From NCBI GenBank assembly GCA_036510065.1, contig DATCEO010000204.1:3834-67833 (forward strand): a DNA stretch of 64,000 nucleotides, read 5' to 3'. The translations under genes were made by a program, and so were the position numbers. The stretch is from DASUBV01 sp036510065. GTDB lineage: Bacteria > Actinomycetota > Actinomycetes > Streptosporangiales > Streptosporangiaceae. Positions 8,050 through 16,113 of the stretch are shown here, piece by piece. The first letter of the stretch is position 1, and each line of letters opens with the position of its first letter. The notes below the pieces were generated by a model, which saw only the letters and a list, made by a program, of their open reading frames with translations, was not told the origin of the DNA and searched no databases.

Positions 8050-8729
8050 TGCACCTCGAACTGCTGCTGGGTCAGCTGCCCGCGGTCGCGCTGATCCTCC
8101 AGCCGGGCGATCCGGTCGGACTCGCTGTTCTGCCCGAAGGTGTCAAACGTGCCGCCCGCGCTGAACGACCCGCTCCCGGGCGAGCCGAAGCTGCCCGCCG
8201 GGGTGACCGGCTCGAAGGCGGCCGGGGCCACGGCCGGGCTGGAGAAGCTGACCGAACCCCCAGGCGGCCCGACCGTGCTGGTCGGTACCCCGAAGGAATC
8301 GGCAGGTGAGCTGAAAGTCGCCGCCGTGACCGGGGGCGCGGAAGTGACCGGCTCGAAGGTGCCGGGGGCGTCCGGCGAGCTGAAGCCGACGGACCCGGCC
8401 GGGGCGCCGGCCCGGCCGGGCGGCCCGGCCTGGCCCTGCGCCTCGCGGACCGACGCGGCGTGGGCGGCGGGAGCGGGCGCGCTGGGGTCGAAGCGGACCT
8501 CGCCGGTCTTGGCGTTGACCTCGAGCCGGACCGTGACGCCCGGGGCCGGATCCGTGCTCACGCCGTACGGCGACGGCAGCGTCGCCCGCAGCGGCTGGCC
8601 GTTTGGCCGCCGGACGTCGACGACGTACACCCGCACCTGGTGCAGGCCCGGCTCCCCGGCCACGGTTACCTGCTCAACCCGGGATTCCACGATGGTCCCG
8701 CGGGCGGGCTCCCATTTATGTCCGAACAC
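8022..8729 (-). CDS. SHOCT-domain protein with a repeat-rich middle
   Basis: The start is taken as GTG 8729 because GGGGAGGA lies about eight bases upstream. A longer TTG start at 8786 has weaker support. The product (about 235 residues) has an N-terminal beta-rich domain beginning FGHKWEPARGTIVES. A low-complexity middle repeats FSSP and FEPVT motifs three times. The C-terminal SHOCT segment (RIARLEDQRDRGQLTQQQFE, ending in QQILDEI) is a short two-helix oligomerisation module. No signal peptide or membrane segment is seen. The function is unknown; the tail overlaps the dehydratase gene. Confidence 0.75.
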   Translation of the reverse strand: MFGHKWEPARGTIVESRVEQVTVAGEPGLHQVRVYVVDVRRPNGQPLRATLPSPYGVSTDPAPGVTVRLEVNAKTGEVRFDPSAPAPAAHAASVREAQGQAGPPGRAGAPAGSVGFSSPDAPGTFEPVTSAPPVTAATFSSPADSFGVPTSTVGPPGGSVSFSSPAVAPAAFEPVTPAGSFGSPGSGSFSAGGTFDTFGQNSESDRIARLEDQRDRGQLTQQQFEVQCQQILDEI

Positions 8730-8924
8730 GATCTGCGTCCTCCCCGGCCAGGCGCCCAGCCCAGACCCGCCATCCGCTGCTGACAACCGCCAGAGACCAC
8801 CGCATGCTCAGGACGTCGGAGGTTGTCCCGGCAACTATGACATGTCCGGCAGGAGCCGGAAGCTATCGGCCGAGCTACCAGTATGCGCCCCCGGCCACCC
8901 CCGGGCCATCCCCGGTCGGCCAGG

Positions 8925-10616
8925 TCAGGCGGTCTCCTGGCCAGCGGCGGCCTCCAGGCCGAGCTCGGCGACCGATGTCTCGCGCATCTTGAACTTCTGC
9001 ACCTTGCCGGTCACGGTCATCGGGAACTCGTCGGTGAACCGCACGTACCTCGGCACCTTGTAGTGCGCGATCTTCCCGGTGCAGAACGCCCGGACCTGCT
9101 CGGCGGTCAGCTCGCTGCCGGGCCGCACCCGGACCCAGGCGCACAGCTCCTCGCCGTACTTCACGTCCGGCACGCCCACGACCTGCACGTCCTCGATCTC
9201 CGGGTGCCCGTAGAGGAACTCCTCGACCTCGCGCGGGTAGACGTTCTCGCCGCCCCGGATGACCAGGTCCTTGATCCGCCCGACGATGTTGAGGTAGCCG
9301 GCCTCGTCCATGACGGCCAGGTCGCCGGTGTGCATCCAGCGCACGGCATCGACGGCCTCGGCGGTCTTCTCCGGCTCATTCCAGTAGCCCAGCATGACCG
9401 AGTAGCCCCGCGTGCACAGCTCGCCGTGGCGGCCGCGCGGCAGCACCAGCCCCGTCTCGGGGTCCACCACCTTGACCTCGAGGTGCGGCCCGACCCGGCC
9501 GACCGTGGACACCCGCCGCTCCATGTCGTCGTCGGCCGTGGTCTGCGTCGAGACCGGGGACGTCTCGGTCATCCCGTAGCAGATCGTCACCTCGGTCATG
9601 TGCATCTCGCTGACCACGCGCTTCATGACCTCCACCGGGCACGGCGAGCCGGCCATGATGCCGGTCCGCAGCGTGGACAGGTCGTACTGGGCGAAGTCGG
9701 GCAGTGCCAGCTCGGCGATGAACATCGTCGGCACCCCGTACAGCGACGTGCAGTGCTCGGCCTGGACGGCGCGCAGCGTGGCGGCCGGGTCGAAACCAGG
9801 GGCGGGGATGACGATGCAGGCCCCGTGCGTAGTGCAGCCCAGGTTTCCCATGACCATGCCAAAACAGTGATAAAACGGAACCGGCACGCAGACCCGGTCC
9901 GCCGGGGTATACCGGCACCCCTCACCGACGAAGAAGCCGTTGTTGAGGATGTTGTGATGCGACAGCGTGGCGCCCTTGGGGAACCCGGTCGTACCGCTGG
10001 TGTACTGGATGTTGATCGGGTCGTCGAAGGCCAGCCGGGCCGCCCGCCGCTCCAGTTCGCCGGCCGAGGCAGCCAGCGCGACCTCGCCCGTCGCCACCAG
10101 GTCGTCCCAGTCGTCCGTGCCTAGGTAGATCACCCGCTCCAGGCTCAGGGGCGGCGGCCCGGCGCCGCCGGCCGCCGCCGGGCCGCCGCGGACATCCCCG
10201 ATCATGGCCCGGTAGTCGCTGGTCTTGAAGCTCTCGGCGCTGACCAGCAGGCGAACGCCGGACTGGGCTAGCACATAGCCGAGCTCGTGGCTGCGGTAGG
10301 CCGGGTTGATGTTGACCAGGATGGCCCCGATCTTGGCCGTCGCGTACTGCAGCAGCACCCACTCCGGGCAGTTCGGCGCCCAGATCCCGACCCGGTCGCC
10401 CTTCTCGATTCCGGCTGCCACCAGCCCGAGGGCGACCGCGTCGGTGTCGGTGTCCAGCTGGCCGTAGGTCCAGCGCCGGCCGGTGGGCACGTCCACTAGC
10501 GCCTCGCTGTCACTGAACGCCGTGGCGACCTCGCGCAGATTGCTGCCGATTGTCTCGCCGATCAGGGCGGTAGCGAAGACGCCGTGGCTATAGGACGGCT
10601 CTGTTACTGCGGGCAT
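8925..10616 (-). CDS. Fatty-acyl-CoA synthetase / AMP-binding ligase
   Basis: A 563-residue ANL-superfamily enzyme that activates a carboxylic acid to its acyl-adenylate and then to the CoA thioester. Visible motifs are the P-loop YTSGTTGFPKGA, the A5-like YGMTETSP, the hinge region GRIKDLVIRGGENVYPREVE and the C-terminal catalytic lysine in TVTGKVQKFK. A glycine/alanine/proline-rich loop sits at about residues 140-155. The length and motif spelling fit medium/long-chain FadD-type enzymes. The exact acid is unknown. It is a single gene between a SHOCT/dehydratase pair and the oppositely oriented NfeD gene. Confidence 0.9.
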   Translation of the reverse strand: MPAVTEPSYSHGVFATALIGETIGSNLREVATAFSDSEALVDVPTGRRWTYGQLDTDTDAVALGLVAAGIEKGDRVGIWAPNCPEWVLLQYATAKIGAILVNINPAYRSHELGYVLAQSGVRLLVSAESFKTSDYRAMIGDVRGGPAAAGGAGPPPLSLERVIYLGTDDWDDLVATGEVALAASAGELERRAARLAFDDPINIQYTSGTTGFPKGATLSHHNILNNGFFVGEGCRYTPADRVCVPVPFYHCFGMVMGNLGCTTHGACIVIPAPGFDPAATLRAVQAEHCTSLYGVPTMFIAELALPDFAQYDLSTLRTGIMAGSPCPVEVMKRVVSEMHMTEVTICYGMTETSPVSTQTTADDDMERRVSTVGRVGPHLEVKVVDPETGLVLPRGRHGELCTRGYSVMLGYWNEPEKTAEAVDAVRWMHTGDLAVMDEAGYLNIVGRIKDLVIRGGENVYPREVEEFLYGHPEIEDVQVVGVPDVKYGEELCAWVRVRPGSELTAEQVRAFCTGKIAHYKVPRYVRFTDEFPMTVTGKVQKFKMRETSVAELGLEAAAGQETA

Positions 10617-10793
10617 GACGCATCCTCCGTGATGTCAGTCAGTCCATGGTGCGCGCTGCGCCTCCTGGTGGGAAGCACTCCGCGCGAGCAGCACGCCGGT
10701 CCACGATGGCCCCGCGCCGGCCTGCCCAAATCCGCGCCGGCGGGGTTACTGTCGAGCTATAGCTGAATGACGTTTCGCATTCGGAGCGCTGCG

Positions 10794-11225
10794 GTGCACA
10801 CCTGGATTATCTGGCTGATCATCGCCGCGGTGCTAGGCGCGGTCGAGATCGTCACCGTGACGCTCGCGTTCGGCCTGGTCGCTGTCGGCGCGCTGGTGGC
10901 TGCTGTGGCGGGCGCCGCTGGCGGGAACCTGGGCGTCCAGTTCGGCGCGTTCGTCGTAGCTTCCGCCGTGGGCCTGGGCGTCGCCCGGCCGCTGGCGATG
11001 CGCCATATCCGGCAGCCGCCCCTGCTGCGAACCGGAACCGCCGCGCTGGTCGGGCGGACGGCCAGCGTGGTCGAGGAGGTCAGCGCCGACGGCGGCCAGG
11101 TGCGCATTGGCGCCGACCTGTGGACGGCCCGGCCCTATGACGAGACTCTCGTCATCCCGGTGGGCGTTCGGGTCGACGTGCTGAATATCGAGGGCGCGAC
11201 GGCGCTCGTGTACCCGAGGGAGTAG
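10794..11225 (+). CDS. NfeD-like membrane protein
   Basis: The start is placed at GTG 10794 (MHTWIIWLIIAAVLG) because GGAG lies seven bases upstream; an in-frame ATG at 10767 has no ribosome-binding site. The protein has two or three N-terminal membrane helices (residues about 3-65) and a C-terminal soluble OB-fold domain (LVGRTASVVEEV to VLNIEGATALVYP). NfeD OB-fold proteins work beside SPFH-domain partners in membrane-domain organisation or quality control. The SPFH gene starts a few bases downstream, so the two form an operon. Confidence 0.85.
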   Translation: MHTWIIWLIIAAVLGAVEIVTVTLAFGLVAVGALVAAVAGAAGGNLGVQFGAFVVASAVGLGVARPLAMRHIRQPPLLRTGTAALVGRTASVVEEVSADGGQVRIGADLWTARPYDETLVIPVGVRVDVLNIEGATALVYPRE

Positions 11226-11230
11226 GCGTG

Positions 11231-12409
11231 ATGGACACTGTCGGGATCGTCGGTGCAGTCATCGTGCTGCTGGTGCTGCTCATCGCCACGCGCACGGTCC
11301 GGATCGTTCCGCAGGCCAGGGCCAGGAACGTGGAGCGGCTGGGCCGGTACCGCAAGACGCTGGAGCCGGGGATGAACTTGATCATCCCGCTCGTCGACCG
11401 GGTCAAGCCGCTGATCGACCTGCGCGAGCAGGTGGTCTCCTTCCTGGGCCAGCCGGTGATCACCGAGGACAACCTGGTCGTGAAGATCGACACGGTGCTG
11501 TTCTTCCAGGTCACCGACCCCCGCGCCGCTGACTACGAGATCGTCAACTACATCCAGGCGATCGAGCAACTGACCGCCACCATGCTGCGCAGCGTGATCG
11601 GCTCGATGGACCTGGAGGTGACCCTGACCTCCCGTGACAAGATCAACACCAGGCTGCGCGGGGTGCTCGACGATGCCTCCGGCAAGTGGGGAATCCGGGT
11701 GACTCGGGTGGAGATCAAGGCCATCGACCCGGCGAAGAGCATCATTGACGCGATGGAGAAGCAGATGCGCGCCGAACGCGAGAAGCGCGCCGCGATCCTC
11801 AACGCGGAGGGCATCCGCCAGTCCCAGATCCTGACCGCGGACGGCGACAAGCAGGGCACGATCCTGCGGGCCGAGGGTGACAAGCAGAGCGCGATCCTGC
11901 GCGCCGAGGGCCAGGCCGAGGCGATCACCACCGTGTTCCAGTCGATTCATGCCGGCGACCCGGACCCGAAGCTGCTGGCCTACCAGTACCTGCAGACGCT
12001 GCCGCAGCTGGCCCAGGGCTCGGGTAACACGGTCTGGATGATCCCGAGCGAGCTCACCAGCGCGCTCAAGGCGCTCGGCGGCGCGTTCGGCGCCGGCGAC
12101 GACCAGCCCGCCGCCCGGTCGGCGGCGCCCCGCCCGGCCGGCGACCCGTTGGCCGGTGACGTGCCGGCCGGGGAGCCGGGCGCGCCGCGGCTGCCGGGAC
12201 GGGTGCCGAGGTCGCGCGCCGGCGCGCAGCCGGTCCTCGAGGTGCAGAACGGGTCCGCCCGGCCTGGAGAGATCGAGGGCGCCGGCCAGGGCGCCGGCGA
12301 GCCGACCCCTGCCGGCCTGGTCCCGGAGGCGGTAGCCGCCGAGCCTGTCCCCGAGGTCCTGGACAGCGCCGATCCGGTCCCGGACGTCCTCAGCGGCCCC
12401 GGCCGCTGA
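11231..12409 (+). CDS. SPFH/band-7 paraslipin-type protein
   Basis: An N-terminal membrane anchor (about residues 5-22) is followed by a band-7/SPFH domain (VRIVPQARARNVERLGRY through VEIKAIDP). A coiled-coil-like repeat region follows, with ILNAEG, ILTADGDKQ and ILRAEG(DKQ) units at about residues 190-225, as in paraslipins. The last 110 residues are disordered and rich in proline and alanine. GGGAG-like purines end eight bases before ATG 11231, and a GTG at 11228 is an equally close alternative. Paired with NfeD upstream, it is expected to oligomerise on the inner face of the membrane. Confidence 0.88.
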   Translation: MDTVGIVGAVIVLLVLLIATRTVRIVPQARARNVERLGRYRKTLEPGMNLIIPLVDRVKPLIDLREQVVSFLGQPVITEDNLVVKIDTVLFFQVTDPRAADYEIVNYIQAIEQLTATMLRSVIGSMDLEVTLTSRDKINTRLRGVLDDASGKWGIRVTRVEIKAIDPAKSIIDAMEKQMRAEREKRAAILNAEGIRQSQILTADGDKQGTILRAEGDKQSAILRAEGQAEAITTVFQSIHAGDPDPKLLAYQYLQTLPQLAQGSGNTVWMIPSELTSALKALGGAFGAGDDQPAARSAAPRPAGDPLAGDVPAGEPGAPRLPGRVPRSRAGAQPVLEVQNGSARPGEIEGAGQGAGEPTPAGLVPEAVAAEPVPEVLDSADPVPDVLSGPGR

Positions 12410-12455
12410 AACGCCGCCCGCCCTGTTTGGGGCCGGCGGGGCGGGATCTTCAGGG
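12406..12455. terminator. Bidirectional terminator between SPFH gene and menA
   Basis: The convergent SPFH and menA stops are about 40 bases apart. Between them CTGAA and CCCGCCC on the left pair with GGGGCGG and TTCAG on the right, around a GT-rich loop. This would form a GC-rich hairpin readable in both directions. No long T-run is present, as is usual in this phylum. Confidence 0.5.
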
Positions 12456-13322
12456 GCGGATGGCCAGGCCGAGGGTGAGGAGTGCGCCGAACGCGAGTTG
12501 CAGGCGGCCGGTCTGGCCGAGCGCGGTGATGAGACCGCGGCCGGCCCCGCCCTGCCGCACCTGGCGCACCGGGGCGATCGCCAGCGGGACGGCCGCCAGG
12601 GCTAGCAGGCACAGCGGCGCGACGGGGGCCAGCGCCACGGCGACGCAGAACGGGATGAGCATGCAGCCGATGTACAGGGCCCTGGTCCGCTGGTCGCCGA
12701 GGACCACCGCGAGCGTGCGCTTGCCCGTCTGGCGATCGGTGGGGATGTCGCGCAGGTTGTTGATGACCAGCAGCGCGCAGGCCAGCAGCCCGACCGGCGC
12801 CGCGGCCGCCACGGCCAGCCAGGTCAGCGTGCGCATCTGGACGTACGCCGTCCCGGTCACCGCGACCAGCCCGAAGAACACGAAGACCGAGAGCTCGCCC
12901 AGTCCCCGGTACCCGTACGGCCGGGTGCCGCCGGTATAGAACCAGGCGGCGGCGATGGCGGCCGCGCCGACCAGCAGCAGCCACCAGGAGGTAACGGCAG
13001 CCAGGGCCAGGCCAGTTACGCCCGCGACGGCAAAGCACGCCAGCGCGGCGGCGAGCACCTGGCGGGGCCGGGCCAGGCCGGAGCCGACGAGCCGGACCGG
13101 GCCGACCCGCACCTCGTCGGTGCCGCGGACCCCGTCGCTGTAGTCGTTGGCGTAGTTGACGCCGACCTGCAGGGCGAGGGCCACGATCAGGGCCAGCGCC
13201 GCGCGCCAGGCGGAGAACCGGTCATAGCCGGCCGCGACGCCGGATCCCACCACGACCGGGACGACCGCGGCGGGCAGCGTACGCGGTCGCGCGCCCGCCG
13301 CCCAGTCCCTGAGTCCAGCCAC
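12450..13322 (-). CDS. menA: 1,4-dihydroxy-2-naphthoate polyprenyltransferase
   Basis: A 290-residue UbiA-superfamily membrane enzyme that joins a polyprenyl diphosphate to 1,4-dihydroxy-2-naphthoate, giving demethylmenaquinone. The first aspartate-rich motif is NYANDYSDGVRGTD (about residues 56-69) and the second is NNLRDIPTDRQTGKRTL (about 187-203). The spelling of both is characteristic of MenA rather than UbiA or chlorophyll synthases. Eight or nine hydrophobic helices are evident. It is convergent with the SPFH gene. Together with the hopanoid operon it makes prenyl diphosphates a shared resource in this window. Confidence 0.92.
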   Translation of the reverse strand: MAGLRDWAAGARPRTLPAAVVPVVVGSGVAAGYDRFSAWRAALALIVALALQVGVNYANDYSDGVRGTDEVRVGPVRLVGSGLARPRQVLAAALACFAVAGVTGLALAAVTSWWLLLVGAAAIAAAWFYTGGTRPYGYRGLGELSVFVFFGLVAVTGTAYVQMRTLTWLAVAAAAPVGLLACALLVINNLRDIPTDRQTGKRTLAVVLGDQRTRALYIGCMLIPFCVAVALAPVAPLCLLALAAVPLAIAPVRQVRQGGAGRGLITALGQTGRLQLAFGALLTLGLAIRP

Positions 13323-13461
13323 AGCCTGCCCTTCGACCGAGTTATGGAGTCACAGGCTAGTCCGGCCCGCGGACCCGTCCGCGCGGCGGACGGGACATCG
13401 GCGCGCCGCGGGCGGCCAGCCACGCGGTCCGCGCCGCGGACGGCGCCGCAGGCAGCGGGGG

Positions 13462-14268
13462 CTACCGGGCGGGCGGCAGGGCGCGCTCGGCCGCTTCGTA
13501 GATCGTCTCGATCTGGTCCTCGTCCAGGTGCTGGCCGCGGGTGGCCCGGTTCTGGCTGCGGAAGAACTTCCGGACCCGCTTCCCGCTGAAGACTTCCACG
13601 CCGCGCAGCGTCGCGACGCCCCACGGGATGGTCGGGCCGTAGATGACCATCGCCGGGCTGACACTGACGGTCTGCTGGAGCTCGGCGCCGATCAGGCGGC
13701 CGGCCTCAGCGGCTTCCCAGCGCGCGTGCGCCAGCCGCTGCGACTGGCTGAACGGCCCGTGGTAGAGCGCGCCAGTAGTCGCGGCGCCGGTTGTGCGGAC
13801 CGGCAGGCGGCGGTCCCAGCGCTCGGAGTCGAGGGCGAACACCCCGGCGGGCCCGATGATGAGATGGTCGATGACCTGGTCGCTGCCGGGAATGGCGCGC
13901 CGGTGCAGGGCGTGATACCCCGCGGCTCGCAGCATCACGATCCGGCGGCGGGTGCGCCGCTGGGCGGAGATGGCCAGCACGTCGGCCGGAATCGGGGACA
14001 TCGCCTTGGACTGGTAGAGCGTGTCGACGATCGCGACGACGGCGGCGGCCGTCACGCCCCAGCGCCAGCTCTGCCAGATGCCCACGGCGATTCCGGCGGC
14101 CAGGGCCAGCACGGCCCGCCGGATCCAGACCGGCACCCGAGGATCGGCTCCGAGGCCTTCACCGGCCGAGCGCGCCGACAGCGCGAGGCGCTGGGGCGGT
14201 GCACCCGCCTCGTCGGCCGGCGTCGGCGCGGGGGCTGGCTGCGACTCGGCGCCGGGGTCGCGATCCAC
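13462..14268 (-). CDS. NERD-domain membrane-anchored protein
   Basis: The 268-residue product starts with a proline-rich cytoplasmic tail, has hydrophobic helices at about residues 48-85, and then a NERD (nuclease-related) domain. AGYHALHRRAIPGSDQVIDH and IIGPAGVFALDSERW (about 116-152) match its beta-strand/acidic core. NERD domains are related to restriction-type endonucleases, but many lack demonstrated activity. The gene is solitary. The function in the cell is unknown. Confidence 0.75.
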   Translation of the reverse strand: MDRDPGAESQPAPAPTPADEAGAPPQRLALSARSAGEGLGADPRVPVWIRRAVLALAAGIAVGIWQSWRWGVTAAAVVAIVDTLYQSKAMSPIPADVLAISAQRRTRRRIVMLRAAGYHALHRRAIPGSDQVIDHLIIGPAGVFALDSERWDRRLPVRTTGAATTGALYHGPFSQSQRLAHARWEAAEAGRLIGAELQQTVSVSPAMVIYGPTIPWGVATLRGVEVFSGKRVRKFFRSQNRATRGQHLDEDQIETIYEAAERALPPAR

Positions 14269-14359
14269 GTCCCTAAGAGTAACGGAGTAGTTACCAGCCT
14301 TACCAGGATGGCGGCCGCGCCGGGCCCGGGCCGGATAGACCGCGCCGGCCCTGACGTTC

Positions 14360-14375
14360 TACTGTTCGGTGCGTG
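14360..14375 (+). promoter_or_regulatory. Possible -10 element of a leaderless amidase transcript
   Basis: TACTGT (14360-14365) lies seven bases before the GTG of the amidase gene, which has no Shine-Dalgarno sequence. This is the spacing expected when transcription starts at or next to the start codon, a common arrangement in actinomycetes. A weak TAGACC about 18 bases upstream could be the -35. Inferred from sequence only. Confidence 0.3.
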
Positions 14376-15845
14376 ACCGACATTCATGACCTCACGGTGA
14401 CGGAGCTGGCCGCGGCCATCCGGGCCGGCCAGCTGTCCCCGGTGGAGATCACCGATCATTACCTCGACCGCACCGATCGCCTCAACGAGCAGGTCGGCGC
14501 GTTCTATACCGTGACCCATGAGCTGGCCCGCGAGCAGGCGGCCCAGGCCGAGAAGGCCGTCGTGGCCAGCCGGCAGGACGGCTCGGCCGGGACGACCCTG
14601 CCGCCGCTGACCGGGATCCCCATCCCGATCAAGGACCTGAACATGGTCGCCGGGGTCCGCATGACCCTGGGGAGCGCCCTGTTCGCCGACAACGTGGCCG
14701 CCGAAGACGACTACGTGGTCGCTGCGCTGCGCTCAGCCGGGATCGTGATCACCGGAAAGACCGCCACGCCGGAGTTCGGCCTGCCGTGCTACACCGAGAC
14801 CAGGATCGGGCCGCCCGCCCGCACCCCCTGGGACCTGGGTCGCTCGGCCGGCGGATCGAGCGGCGGCGCCGCCGCGGCAGTGGCCGCCGGGCTGGCGCCC
14901 GCGGCGCAGGGCAGCGACGGCGGTGGCTCGATCCGCATCCCGTCCAGCGTCTGCGGACTGTACGGGATCAAGCCGAGCCGGGGCCGGATATCCGGCGGCC
15001 CGCTGATGCCCGACCTGGCCGGGCTGGGCACCGATGGCCCGCTGGCTCGCACGGTGGCCGACGCGGCGCTGCTGCTCGACGCGATGACCTGCCACCAGCC
15101 CGGTGACATGTACACCCAGCCGCCGCTGCCCGGCAGCGAGACCTTCCTGGGCCACGCCAGCCGCGAGCCGGGCCGGCTGCGTATCGCGCGCTCGCTGACC
15201 GCGGCGGTCGATGGCGTCGAGATCCACCCGGACTGCGTGGCGGCCTACGAGGACGCTAGCGCGCTGCTGGAGTCGCTCGGGCATGACGTGCAGGACATCG
15301 ACCTGCCCTTCGGGGCCGACGTGGTGCCAGCCTTCGTGACGCTGTGGTACTCCATGGCCACGCTGGCCCCGATCGCTCCCGAGCAGGAAGCCGAGCTGCT
15401 CCCGCTGACCCGCTACCTGCGCGGCAAGGGCCTGGAGCTCCGGGCCGCGGACCTGCTGTTCGCCCAGGCTTACCTGCAGGCCGTGATGCGGCGAGGGCTG
15501 TCGGTCCTCAATGAGTACGACGCCGTCCTGACCCCGACCGTGGCCTCGCCGCCGGTCCCGGTCGGTTACTTCGACGAGGTCGAGCCGGCCGAGAACTTCG
15601 AGCGCCAGAAGCGGTTCACGCCATGGACGGCGCTGTACAACCTCTCCGGGCAGCCGGCCGTCAGCCTCCCGCTGTACTGGAATTCGGCGGGGCTGCCGAT
15701 CGGCGTCATGCTGGCCGGCCGGATCGGCGACGAGGCCACGCTCATCTCGCTGTCCGCCCAGCTCGAGACCGCGCGGCCGTGGAAGGACCGGCACCCGCCG
15801 ATCTGGTCAGGCGCCGGCCGGCCTGCGGGCCGGCAATCCGATTGA
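14373..15845 (+). CDS. Amidase-signature family hydrolase
   Basis: A 490-residue amidase-signature enzyme. The Ser-cisSer-Lys triad is visible: K87 in PIPIKDLN, the cis-serine in AGGSSGGAAAAVAAG (about S162/S163) and the nucleophile S186 in GSDGGGSIRIPSS. The length and the C-terminal NLSGQPAVSLPL stretch match stand-alone amidases rather than GatA, and no gatB or gatC lies nearby. It hydrolyses an amide to acid plus ammonia or amine; the substrate is not deducible. It begins at a GTG without a ribosome-binding site (see the putative leaderless promoter). Confidence 0.88.
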   Translation: MTDIHDLTVTELAAAIRAGQLSPVEITDHYLDRTDRLNEQVGAFYTVTHELAREQAAQAEKAVVASRQDGSAGTTLPPLTGIPIPIKDLNMVAGVRMTLGSALFADNVAAEDDYVVAALRSAGIVITGKTATPEFGLPCYTETRIGPPARTPWDLGRSAGGSSGGAAAAVAAGLAPAAQGSDGGGSIRIPSSVCGLYGIKPSRGRISGGPLMPDLAGLGTDGPLARTVADAALLLDAMTCHQPGDMYTQPPLPGSETFLGHASREPGRLRIARSLTAAVDGVEIHPDCVAAYEDASALLESLGHDVQDIDLPFGADVVPAFVTLWYSMATLAPIAPEQEAELLPLTRYLRGKGLELRAADLLFAQAYLQAVMRRGLSVLNEYDAVLTPTVASPPVPVGYFDEVEPAENFERQKRFTPWTALYNLSGQPAVSLPLYWNSAGLPIGVMLAGRIGDEATLISLSAQLETARPWKDRHPPIWSGAGRPAGRQSD

Positions 15846-16003
15846 CCGGCGCGGCTGATCCGTAGTCTCCTTGGTGCCAGGGGAGAATGCCTACCCGCGG
15901 CGATGACTTCGCCGCGAGCCTGGCGTCATAACAGATGTCTCCGCCAGCTGTGGTCGCCGTCGACTGCCCCCGGCGGGCGCGATCACGACATCAGTTGTTA
16001 ACG

Positions 16004-16041
16004 AGATATATCTTGCTGGCGACAGTTGATGAGATATATCT
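16004..16041. promoter_or_regulatory. Twin palindromic operator upstream of the first MmpL gene
   Basis: The perfect 10-bp palindrome AGATATATCT occurs twice (16004-16013 and 16032-16041), 28 bases apart. Each copy is flanked by similar bases (GAGATATATCTT), and GTTAAC and TTAACG sit on the outside. It is a striking AT island in GC-rich DNA, 73 bases before the mmpL ATG. The pattern resembles paired operators for a dimeric repressor such as a PadR- or TetR-type regulator of an exporter, but no regulator gene is adjacent. Confidence 0.6.
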
Positions 16042-16113
16042 TAACGACGACTGAGTTCCGGCCCTCGCGGCCGGCCGCCATCCTGAGCCAACTGCCGATC
16101 CTGGGGGATCACG

